From NCBI RefSeq assembly GCF_016892705.1, contig NZ_JAFEMB010000001.1, forward strand, positions 1,302,001-1,366,000: a stretch of DNA of 64,000 nucleotides, in the 5' to 3' direction. This document shows, piece by piece, positions 54,383-61,950 of this stretch. Position 1 is the stretch's first letter. Each line of letters opens with the position of its first letter. This DNA is from Microvirga pudoricolor (GTDB taxonomy: Bacteria > Pseudomonadota > Alphaproteobacteria > Rhizobiales > Beijerinckiaceae). Below the pieces are notes generated by a model. The model saw only the letters and a list, made by a program, of their open reading frames with translations, was not told the origin of the DNA and made no database searches. The translations under genes were made by a program, and so were the position numbers.

Positions 54383-54850
54383 ATGAGCCATCAAAAAAAC
54401 GATCCACCGCCTCTCCAAGACCAGCTCTGCTACGCAATCTATACTGCTGGAATCGCGATCCAGCGCGCTTACAAACCTCTCCTCGATGAGCTGGGCCTGA
54501 CGTATCCGCAATACCTCGTGCTCAACGTTCTATGGAGCGAGGACGAGCAGACCGTAGGCGCGATTGCCCGTACCCTTGCGTTGGAATCGAGTACCCTGAC
54601 GCCGCTCTTAAAGCGCCTCGAGACGTCCGGCCTGCTGCGCAGATCCCGGAACAGGAACAATGAGAGGCAGGTGGTGATCGCATTGACTGAAGTGGGTCGA
54701 GCGCTGCAACACAAGGCAGGCTGCCTGAGCGACGCCTTGCTTGCAGCTTCGACGCAAACGCCAGAGAACCTAGCGGCTCTCAACCGAGACGTGCGCAATC
54801 TCCGCAACGCGGTCTATTCCCACATCGGGGGGTGGGACGCCCCCGCCTGA
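54383..54850 (+). CDS. MarR family regulator, OhrR-like
   Basis: A 155-residue regulator. The N-terminus QDQLCYAIYTAG places a cysteine (C16) at the peroxide-sensing position of OhrR. The winged helix (about 30-100) has LGLTYPQYLVLNVLW and LTPLLKRLETSGLL. The start at ATG 54383 gives the OhrR-like N-terminus; an ATG 42 bases earlier is also in frame. It probably represses the divergent hydrolase through the TATCGCGATA sites. Organic peroxide or another electrophile is the possible signal. Confidence 0.82.
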   Translation: MSHQKNDPPPLQDQLCYAIYTAGIAIQRAYKPLLDELGLTYPQYLVLNVLWSEDEQTVGAIARTLALESSTLTPLLKRLETSGLLRRSRNRNNERQVVIALTEVGRALQHKAGCLSDALLAASTQTPENLAALNRDVRNLRNAVYSHIGGWDAPA

Positions 54851-54870
54851 TTTGGCGACGCGTGAAAACC

Positions 54871-55650
54871 TTATGCCGTGGGCACCGTACCCCCGTCGAT
54901 GACGTATTCGGTTCCTGTGATCGACGCGGCGCGTTCAGAGGCTAGGAATGCGATCAGGTCCGCAACTTCCGCTGGTTCGGCCGGGCGTCCGAGCGGTATT
55001 CCGCCTAGCGCGTCCATGATGAGCTTCTTACCGCCCTCAAGATCAGTCCCCGCCCCTTTCGCCAAGCGCTCGGCGAAATGGATGGACGCGTCCGTTGCGA
55101 TCCAGCCCGGTGATACCCGAACCACTCGGACGCCTCTGGGAGAGACCTCCTTCGACAACGCCTTGCTGTAGGTCGATAGCGCAGCCTTGGCTGCAGCATA
55201 AGCGGTTGTGGATTCCGGAAGAGGCAGTACGTTCTGAATGGACGTGACGTGGATGAGCACGCCGCTTCCGCGAGAGACCATGTCCGGCACCAGATGTCGA
55301 TCCATCCGCAAAGCGGGGAAAAGGTTCAAGGACAGCTCCCGCTGCCACTCGGCATCGGTGAGCGCCGAGAAGCCTCCTCCAGGCGCGGACGAACCACCCA
55401 GCATATGGACGATGACATCGACGCCACCGAGACGTTGGCGCGCGGCGTCCGCGACGGTCGCGCACCCCTCCTCAGTTGTCAGGTCAGCCTCGACGAACAT
55501 GGTCTCGGGCAGGCTGTCCGGTCGCGCCCGCGCCGTGGTCAGCACCCTCGCCCCAAGTTCGCGAAACAGACTGACGGTCGCCGCTCCGGCACCTTTGGTT
55601 CCAGCCGTGATGAGTGCGCGCTTGCCGACCAGATTGAGAAAGTCAGTCAT
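54871..55650 (-). CDS. SDR family oxidoreductase
   Basis: A 259-residue short-chain dehydrogenase/reductase. The cofactor motif reads TAGTKGAG (residues 15-22), with alanine in place of the first glycine of TGxxxGxG. The catalytic set S137, Y151 and K155 (YAAAK) is present, and residues 85-88 are GGSS in place of NNAG. Its start overlaps the NTF2-like gene stop (TGATG). It converges with the marR gene. Confidence 0.88.
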   Translation of the reverse strand: MTDFLNLVGKRALITAGTKGAGAATVSLFRELGARVLTTARARPDSLPETMFVEADLTTEEGCATVADAARQRLGGVDVIVHMLGGSSAPGGGFSALTDAEWQRELSLNLFPALRMDRHLVPDMVSRGSGVLIHVTSIQNVLPLPESTTAYAAAKAALSTYSKALSKEVSPRGVRVVRVSPGWIATDASIHFAERLAKGAGTDLEGGKKLIMDALGGIPLGRPAEPAEVADLIAFLASERAASITGTEYVIDGGTVPTA

Positions 55651-55970
55651 CACCGGATCTCCAGGCTGGCAATTTTGTCGTCGCTGATGGCGAAGGCATA
55701 GCAGAGGGTCACGGGGCTGCCCGAAAGCTGGCCGCTGACCTTGGCTCGAACGAAAGCCGTATTGCCATCGACCATTGCTTCCAGGGGTTCAGCGACGTGC
55801 TGCGCTTTCTGTTTCGCGGCCAGCCACCAGTCGCGTATTGCGAGTACGCCTTGGTAACTAGCGCCTTCGTCCGCAACGATGGCGTCGACCGTAAATGTCC
55901 GGACCACCGAATGCTCATCCTCCCGGCGGTCAGCCTCGAAGAATGCCTCCAAAACCTTAGGCATGTTCAT
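55650..55970 (-). CDS. NTF2-like / SnoaL-type protein
   Basis: A 106-residue small protein resembling the nuclear transport factor 2-like (SnoaL-like) alpha+beta fold: an N-terminal helix with [10 protein letters not shown], then beta strands ([20 protein letters not shown]). The start at 55970 has GGAG 8 bases upstream. It is translationally coupled to the SDR gene. The family includes isomerases, hydrolases and polyketide tailoring enzymes; the role is unknown. Confidence 0.65.
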   Translation of the reverse strand: MNMPKVLEAFFEADRREDEHSVVRTFTVDAIVADEGASYQGVLAIRDWWLAAKQKAQHVAEPLEAMVDGNTAFVRAKVSGQLSGSPVTLCYAFAISDDKIASLEIR

Positions 55971-56072
55971 CGTGTTTCTCCGTTTCAATATTCCCGAAGC
56001 CACGATTTAGCGCTCGACCATTACACAGATAAGTGGGATAAATCAGCATGCGAAGATGAACAGATCGGGACA

Positions 56073-57005
56073 ATGGAACAGGCAAGCCTGAAAGATCTGG
56101 AGGCGGTCATAGCCATTGCGCGGCGCGGAACGTTCCGGGCGGCGGCTATCGACCTTGGAACGTCCACCACGGCGTTGAGCCATACGATCGCAAAGCTCGA
56201 AGCGGTCCTCGGCGTTCGCCTTTTCAACCGCACCACCCGCAGCGTCTCGCTCACGGATGCCGGAAAGCTTTTTGTCGAGCAGGTCGCCCCGTCGCTCCAG
56301 AACATCTATGCGGCGCTAGAAGCCGTACGCTCCCAGCGGGAAACCCCCTCCGGGACGATACGGATCAATGCCGCGCCTTTCGCAGCGCGCGCCATCATTT
56401 CCCCGCTGATATTGGAGTTTCTACGCCGGTATCCGGATATGAATGTCGATCTGGTGACCGATGGAAAGATGGTCGACATCGTTCGGGACGGATTCGATCT
56501 CGGCGTCCGGGTCGCCGGGCTCGTACCAAGCGACATGATCGCGGTCTCGCTTGGCCGACCTCAACGTCATGCTGTGGTAGGGTCTCCCGCTTATTTCGAG
56601 CGGCAGGAGAGGCCTATCGTTCCCTTGGATCTCCTCAAGCACAGGTGCATTCGGGTTCGCCTGCCTGACGGATCCCTCTACCACTGGCGGTTCGAGAGAG
56701 ACGGAGAGCCGGTGCAGATCGATGTGGCAGGGCCGATCTCACTCGATGAGGCAAGCCTGGTCAGGACGGCGGTGCTTGAGGGGACGGGCCTGGGATACAC
56801 CATGGAGCAGGAAATCCTGCCGGACATCGAGGCGGGGCGCGTGATCCGGGTTCTGGAGGATTGGACGCCACCCTACCCAGGTCTTTGTCTCTACCATCCC
56901 GGGCGACGTCATCTATCGGCTGGGATGAAAGCCTTTTTGGATTTGGCGCGTGATATCTCCAGGCGCCCAGCGGGGTCAATCCTGAGATCCATGCTCAAAT
57001 CCTGA
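56073..57005 (+). CDS. LysR family transcriptional regulator
   Basis: A 310-residue LysR protein with helix-turn-helix at about 4-62 ([19 protein letters not shown]) and an effector domain after about 88. The start at 56073 is chosen for the family position; the long open frame upstream is antisense to the NTF2-like gene. It is divergent from the NTF2-like/SDR unit and is its probable regulator. Confidence 0.87.
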   Translation: MEQASLKDLEAVIAIARRGTFRAAAIDLGTSTTALSHTIAKLEAVLGVRLFNRTTRSVSLTDAGKLFVEQVAPSLQNIYAALEAVRSQRETPSGTIRINAAPFAARAIISPLILEFLRRYPDMNVDLVTDGKMVDIVRDGFDLGVRVAGLVPSDMIAVSLGRPQRHAVVGSPAYFERQERPIVPLDLLKHRCIRVRLPDGSLYHWRFERDGEPVQIDVAGPISLDEASLVRTAVLEGTGLGYTMEQEILPDIEAGRVIRVLEDWTPPYPGLCLYHPGRRHLSAGMKAFLDLARDISRRPAGSILRSMLKS

Positions 57006-57262
57006 AAATCGATCATACGCAGCGTCCAACAAGGGTTCCACCGAGCCTGCTACACTATCCCGGAATCGTTCGCACTCTTCTCGCTCACGGCAAGCGCTCC
57101 TGCCCATTCAGGCGGTAACTGATACACCATTTCACGGCACGATGGTCACTGGTCGGATTTTGCACGGCTCCAAACAAAAGAAGTGCAGGATGGGCGCTCG
57201 CCCACGCTTGTCCGCCAATGCCTATCCATGGCACTGGAACAAGGACTCTCAAGTCCAAGGCC
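57006..57262. other. Intergenic region upstream of the NitT/TauT-type importer
   Basis: A 257-bp gap. I see no clear terminator for the lysR gene, promoter, or known riboswitch. A small hairpin (TGGGC and GCCCA) lies near 57192-57205. Confidence 0.4.
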
Positions 57263-58024
57263 ATGCCTACAGGTGCGAACAGACGAATGATTGAGATCCG
57301 AGGTGTTCACAAGGAATTTTCGATCAACGGTGCTGTGGTTACGGCGCTCAGTCCTACCGACCTCGATGTGAGCCGCGGCGAGTTCATCAGCATCATCGGT
57401 CCGTCAGGGTGCGGGAAATCGACCCTCCTGCGCATCCTCGCCGGCTTGGAAACCCCGAGTGGCGGATCCATCACGCTCGATGACGGCAGCTCGGCCCGGC
57501 AGCGCGTCGGCTTCGTTTTCCAGGAGCCGGTTCTTCTGCCATGGCTTTCGACGCTGGAGAATGTTCGCTTCCCTCTGGATACGGCCGGAATCGCCCGGAC
57601 GGAAGCCGACAGACATGCCGCAGACCTTCTGAAGCTCGTGGGGCTGAACGGTTTCGAAACGGCCCTCCCCCGCGCCCTGTCGGGCGGAATGCGCCAGCGG
57701 GTTTCCATCGCGCGTGCGCTGTCCTATGACCCAGCTTTGCTCCTGATGGATGAGCCCTTCGGCGCTTTGGATCTCATCACTCGCGACAGACTGAATGATG
57801 AGCTCCTTTCGATCTGGGCTCACACGAAGAAGACCATCCTGTTTGTCACGCACAGCGTCGAGGAAGCTGCCTATCTGTCCGACAGGGTCATCGTGATGTC
57901 CTCACGACCCGGCCGGATCAAGAGCGTCTACAATGTGGATCTTGCTCGCCCTCGAGGAGAGAATACGAAGTTGGATCCAGGATTCCATCAGTTGATGGCG
58001 GACCTTCGGCGGGATCTCCGATGA
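57263..58024 (+). CDS. ABC transporter ATP-binding protein, NitT/TauT (SsuB) type
   Basis: A roughly 253-residue ATPase. Walker A GPSGCGKS, signature LSGGMRQRV, Walker B LLLMDEPFGALD and the VTHSVEEA motif typical of the nitrate/taurine class are present. The start is uncertain: ATG 57218, 57263 and 57287 are in frame and none has an ideal ribosome binding site. It overlaps the next permease gene by 4 bp. Confidence 0.9.
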   Translation: MPTGANRRMIEIRGVHKEFSINGAVVTALSPTDLDVSRGEFISIIGPSGCGKSTLLRILAGLETPSGGSITLDDGSSARQRVGFVFQEPVLLPWLSTLENVRFPLDTAGIARTEADRHAADLLKLVGLNGFETALPRALSGGMRQRVSIARALSYDPALLLMDEPFGALDLITRDRLNDELLSIWAHTKKTILFVTHSVEEAAYLSDRVIVMSSRPGRIKSVYNVDLARPRGENTKLDPGFHQLMADLRRDLR

Positions 58025-58776
58025 AGGGCTTTTGGAGAGCCATCGAGACCACTGTCGCTATCGCAGGCATCATTGCAGTGTGGGATCTCTACACCCGCAT
58101 CTATGATGTTCCCAACTTCCTGCTTCCTTCGCCGGTCTCCGTCTGGAGCGCGTTTCTAGAAGCCGCTCAAGGACCGCTCCTCGGACATCTTCTTCACACC
58201 GTTACAATACTTGTCTCCGGCTACATCCTCGGCGTGCTATCAGGGATGGCAAGCGGCCTTCTTCTGGCAAAGAGCGAGCGGGTGGAACGCTGGCTGTCCG
58301 GCCCGATCCTGTTTCTGCAGACCGCTCCCAAGATCGCACTGGCACCCCTCTTCGTCATTTGGTTCGGCTTGGGGATTACGTCCAAACTCATCCTGATCGT
58401 ATCGCTTGTCTTCTTTCCCGTTCTGATCGCAACTCTCATCGGCATCCGTTCGGTCGACAGGAGACTGCACGATCTGGCGCGGGTGCTTCATCTCAATTTG
58501 TGGCAGCGTTTCCGCCGCATCGAGTTCCCTTCCGCTCTTCCAGAGATCTTCATCGGCCTTCGAGTGGGAGCCGTGCAGGCTGTTGTTGGCGCGATTCTGG
58601 CTGAATGGATGTCCGGCAAGCAAGGACTGGGGTACCTGATGACCTTTGCAACGGCAACGTATAAGACCCCGCTCTTGTTTGCAACGGTCATCTTAACCGC
58701 GCTGTTAGGCATTGTCGTCTACCAGATCATCGAGTTCCTCGAGCGCCGATTGCTCTCCTGGCGAGATCAGCCATGA
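58021..58776 (+). CDS. ABC transporter permease, NitT/TauT type (first of two)
   Basis: A 251-residue inner-membrane permease with six helices. Typical family segments are NFLLPSPVSVW near the start, QTAPKIALAPLFVIWFG in the middle and the EAA-like RLHDLARVLHLNLWQRFRRI. Overlaps the ATPase (ATGA) and the next gene by 4 bp. A second permease of the same class lies at 60641-61411. Confidence 0.92.
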   Translation: MKGFWRAIETTVAIAGIIAVWDLYTRIYDVPNFLLPSPVSVWSAFLEAAQGPLLGHLLHTVTILVSGYILGVLSGMASGLLLAKSERVERWLSGPILFLQTAPKIALAPLFVIWFGLGITSKLILIVSLVFFPVLIATLIGIRSVDRRLHDLARVLHLNLWQRFRRIEFPSALPEIFIGLRVGAVQAVVGAILAEWMSGKQGLGYLMTFATATYKTPLLFATVILTALLGIVVYQIIEFLERRLLSWRDQP

Positions 58777-59567
58777 CCCACTCAGTTTCACGCTCCGCGG
58801 CATTCCCCTGGCTTGACGGGCAGCCCACTCATTTGCCCTGCGAGTCCGGGGACGTGATGCCGTCGGTTCTTCTTCCAGGAGATCCAGACAGGGTCTCGAA
58901 GGCCGCTGCGGTCTTGGATCAGGTGAAGGAGATCGGACGCAGGCGGGAATTTCAGATGGCCCGCGGGATGTGGAACGACGTGCCGATCACCGTCTGCTCG
59001 ACGGGAATCGGCGGCCCTTCGACAGAAATCGCGGTCGTGGAGCTTGCCAACCTTGGAATGAAAAGAGCCATCCGGGTCGGAGGAATGGGAGCGATCGACC
59101 CGAGCATGCCGCTGGGCTCTTTCCTGATCGTCGATACCGCCCTTCGGAACACGGGGACGGCTCGCGTTTATGATCCATCGTGTGAGCCCATTCCAGCCTC
59201 GCCCGAGGTCGTGGAAGCCCTCGAGCGGGCCGCGACGATCCTCAAGCTGCCATTCCGCAAGGGCTCAATCCATACCACCGATTCCTACTACTGGGGGCAG
59301 GAGCGTTTGGCTCGGCCCGGCGCCGATCCGGAGACGTTGCCAACAGCCGGGCTGATGCGACGGCTGACCGAGGCTGGCGCCGTCGGTATGGACATGGAGT
59401 GCGAAGCGCTGTTCGCTGTCGGCCGGGCCCTTGGAAGCCAAGTTGGAGCCGTCTTGGCGGTCCACGGCAATCGCGCGACGGATCAATGGCTGGAGGATTA
59501 TGAGGAAACCCAGCACAATCTCATTCGCCTTGCAGCAACCGCAGTATCACTTCTCGACGCCAAGTAA
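58773..59567 (+). CDS. Nucleoside phosphorylase family protein (uridine/purine type)
   Basis: A 264-residue phosphorylase. The phosphate-binding motif PGDPDR (residues 35-40), CSTGIGGPS (75-83) and GMDMECEALF (from 205) mark the PNP/UDP phosphorylase family. It would cleave a nucleoside to base and ribose 1-phosphate. The ATG overlaps the permease stop (ATGA), so it is translated with the importer, suggesting that the transported molecule is a nucleoside or related N-riboside. Confidence 0.85.
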   Translation: MTHSVSRSAAFPWLDGQPTHLPCESGDVMPSVLLPGDPDRVSKAAAVLDQVKEIGRRREFQMARGMWNDVPITVCSTGIGGPSTEIAVVELANLGMKRAIRVGGMGAIDPSMPLGSFLIVDTALRNTGTARVYDPSCEPIPASPEVVEALERAATILKLPFRKGSIHTTDSYYWGQERLARPGADPETLPTAGLMRRLTEAGAVGMDMECEALFAVGRALGSQVGAVLAVHGNRATDQWLEDYEETQHNLIRLAATAVSLLDAK

Positions 59568-59591
59568 GGCGTCCAATCCGGGAGATCTCTG

Positions 59592-60593
59592 ATGAAGCGT
59601 CGAACCTTTCTCGCAGGCAGCACGCTCGCCGCAGTTGCAGGTATCATTCCACGGGTAGCCGGCGCTCAGAGCGCCGAGTCGGTGACCCTGCAGATCGACG
59701 GGGCCGCCGTTCCGTTCTATGCCCCCATCTACGTTGCCCAGGACAAGGGGCTGTTCGCGAAGAACGGCCTTGAAGTTCGCATCGTCTATGCCGCCGCCGC
59801 AGACATCATGCGCAACGTGGCGGCCGGCAATGTGCAGTTCGGCTTCCCGAACGGGGATGCGGTCATTGCCGCGAAGGCCAGTGGACTTCCCGTCAAGGTT
59901 GTTCATACCACGTATCAACGCGGCATTGGCGCGACCCTTTTCAAAACTTCCGAGAACATCAAGAGCTTTGCGGATCTGAAAGGCAAGACCGTTGCGGTCA
60001 CCAGCCTGGGAAGCCCGAATTATCTTCAGCTCCAAGTAGGGCTGAAGCAGTCCGGCCTGAAGCTGGATGACGTCAATGTCGAAGTGATTGCCACCGGGGC
60101 GATTGTGCAGGCTCTGCAAGCGGATAAGGTCGACGCTATCGTTTTCTCGGAGCTGCGGCGCTACAATCTTGAAGCGGAAGGCGTGCAGGTCGGCATGATT
60201 TCATCAAACGACTTCCTGCCGTCCTTCGGCAATGTCGTTGTGACCGGTGATCGGTATCTTCAGAACAGCCCGAAGGCAGTGAGCGGCTTCAACGCGGCTC
60301 TTAGCGAGGCCATCCAATGGGTTATCGATGGTCACGTGGACGAAGCTCTCGCTATTGCGATCGATAAGCATGCCCAGACATGGAAGGGACAGGAAGCCGT
60401 GTTGAAGCGCGCCTTCACGGACTCGTTCATCCCGTCGATCTGGCAAAGCGCTCTGACGAAGCAGAAGGGAATCGGCGCGGGAGATCTTGGAGCTTGGCAG
60501 AAGAACATCGACATCCTGGCGGAATACAAGGTGATCGAGAAGGGCTTCAAAGCCCAGGACCTCGTGGTTCAGCCCAGCGATATCAAAGCCTAG
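59592..60593 (+). CDS. ABC transporter substrate-binding protein, NMT1/THI5-like
   Basis: A 333-residue binding protein. The N-terminus KRRTFLAGSTLAAVAG fits a Tat or Sec signal (cleavage near AGAQS, about residue 26). The family start QIDGAAVPFYAPIYVAQDKG follows. This family binds thiamine pyrimidine, riboflavin, nitrate, sulfonates or similar small rings. In this operon, with a nucleoside phosphorylase, a base or nucleoside ligand is a reasonable guess. Confidence 0.88.
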   Translation: MKRRTFLAGSTLAAVAGIIPRVAGAQSAESVTLQIDGAAVPFYAPIYVAQDKGLFAKNGLEVRIVYAAAADIMRNVAAGNVQFGFPNGDAVIAAKASGLPVKVVHTTYQRGIGATLFKTSENIKSFADLKGKTVAVTSLGSPNYLQLQVGLKQSGLKLDDVNVEVIATGAIVQALQADKVDAIVFSELRRYNLEAEGVQVGMISSNDFLPSFGNVVVTGDRYLQNSPKAVSGFNAALSEAIQWVIDGHVDEALAIAIDKHAQTWKGQEAVLKRAFTDSFIPSIWQSALTKQKGIGAGDLGAWQKNIDILAEYKVIEKGFKAQDLVVQPSDIKA

Positions 60594-60599
60594 TCCCGC

Positions 60600-60623
60600 G
60601 GCCTCCGTCGAAAGGCGGAGGCC
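60600..60623 (+). repeat. Intercistronic hairpin after the binding-protein gene
   Basis: An 8-bp stem GGCCTCCG (60600-60607) and CGGAGGCC (60616-60623) with an 8-nt loop. It lies just past the binding-protein stop and before the last permease, without a T-run. Confidence 0.65.
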
Positions 60624-60640
60624 TCCACCCATAGGTTACA

Positions 60641-61411
60641 ATGACAATAACCAGCGTCCTGACGGCTCTCCGCACGCTCACCATAGCAATTGCCATCTGG
60701 TGGATTTTCGTGCTCGTGGCGAACGTGCCGTCCTATCTGCTCCCCGCACCGGACGCCGTTGCATCCCGATTCGTCTTCCTGGCCCAAACCGCCGAGCTGA
60801 CGAAGCACATCCGCGTGACGCTTTTGGAGATTGGCGCGGGATTCGTCCTGGGAGGATTCCTGGGCGTCGCCTTTGGATGGCTATTCGTGCGGGTGCCTGT
60901 TTTGGGCCGCCTCCTGTCACCTCTCATCCTGCTCCTCCAGACGGCACCCAAGATTGCAATCGCACCCTTGCTTCTTTTGTGGCTGGGATTGGATATGGGC
61001 CCCAAGATTACCCTGATCGCGATCGTGACCTTCTTCCCCGTCATGGCAGGCGCCATGACGGGATTTGCAGCTGTCGAGAAACCGTATCAGGATCTTGGCA
61101 CTCTCCTCCGGTTGAGCCCTTGGCAGCGCTTTCGGCGTATCGAGCTCCCCTTCTCGCTGCCACCTATCCTGGCAGGCTTTCGGATAGCGTCGACCCAGGC
61201 AGTTACTGCAGCGGTCATTGGGGAACTTATGGGAGCAACTTACGGCCTCGGCTATCTCCTTAGCCTTGGGCAGGAGAATGGCGATGCGAGCGTAGTCATC
61301 GTCGCGATCCTGATCCTGTCCACGATTGGCTGGGGCTTTCATGAACTCATCAGGCTCTGTGAAAGATACATGCTGAGTTGGCACGCCAGCCACTTAGCCA
61401 TCGAGGCTTAA
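60641..61411 (+). CDS. ABC transporter permease, NitT/TauT type (second of two)
   Basis: A 256-residue permease with the same class features as the one at 58021: PSYLLPAPDAV, QTAPKIAIAPLLLLWLG and an EAA-like QDLGTLLRLSPWQRFRRI. It is not a duplicate in sequence and probably forms a heterodimeric channel with the first permease. Last gene of the importer module. Confidence 0.92.
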   Translation: MTITSVLTALRTLTIAIAIWWIFVLVANVPSYLLPAPDAVASRFVFLAQTAELTKHIRVTLLEIGAGFVLGGFLGVAFGWLFVRVPVLGRLLSPLILLLQTAPKIAIAPLLLLWLGLDMGPKITLIAIVTFFPVMAGAMTGFAAVEKPYQDLGTLLRLSPWQRFRRIELPFSLPPILAGFRIASTQAVTAAVIGELMGATYGLGYLLSLGQENGDASVVIVAILILSTIGWGFHELIRLCERYMLSWHASHLAIEA

Positions 61412-61950
61412 TGGGCAAGGATGACCGCGCGATGCGCAGTCCACGACAGGCCTCAGCCTGAATCGAGGCGTGACCGCTTCGGGATCCCGGATCCTCCGGG
61501 CTGAGCGGGGTGATTGTTGTTTCGCGGGATTGGTATTGGGGCCGATGGAGGCGTCGATACTCTCGCAGCATCGATGCAGCCAGCAAAGCCGTTACCTTCA
61601 TCCTACAAGCGAGCTGACTTTGGTTAGAAGCCAGCGGGTCAGACGCATCTGATCTCGAGGTATCCCCTGATGCCGTATTTCGAGCCCTCCTGTCCCAGGA
61701 CAGACTGCTTCACCCCGCCATACCTGATCGCGTCGAGAGCTTCGGCGAGGCTCCGGAACGGCAAAGCTCAGTCCGATCGCGAGAAGAATACTAAAGCAGG
61801 CATCGTGTCAGTTTTGGCGAAGCATGCTGGAAATACAATCTAAAAGTGTATTAGACGAAAAATTATCTGCTTGCCGGTTGCAATCAGATCAAGATCGATT
61901 ACGGGATCGGCAGGTACCTATTCCTGAAAGACTGGCGAAGACGTAGTCAA
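61412..61950. other. Non-coding gap with a gene fossil, upstream of the autotransporter gene
   Basis: A 539-bp gap without an intact gene. It holds an 84-bp remnant of an aldehyde dehydrogenase (61639-61722, minus). A GC-rich palindromic stretch (about 61480-61500, GGGATCCCGGATCC) may end the importer transcript. The A/T-rich part from 61800 to 61950 is the likely promoter region of the autotransporter gene. Confidence 0.6.
61639..61722 (-). pseudogene. Fossil of a succinate-semialdehyde (GabD-type) dehydrogenase C-terminus
   Basis: On the minus strand the frame reads YGGVKQSVLGQEGSKYGI and ends with RGYLEIRCV then TGA. This matches the C-terminal end of GabD-type aldehyde dehydrogenases (family pattern FGGxKxSGLGREGSKYGIxxYLEIKY). 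The preceding sequence does not continue the homology, so only about 27 codons remain. It is a decayed remnant, evidence of gene loss at this locus. Confidence 0.7.

Noticed and set aside
57006-57262. Riboswitch (thiamine or purine type) upstream of the phosphorylase importer
   Set aside because: No conserved core sequence of a known riboswitch class could be recognised by eye.
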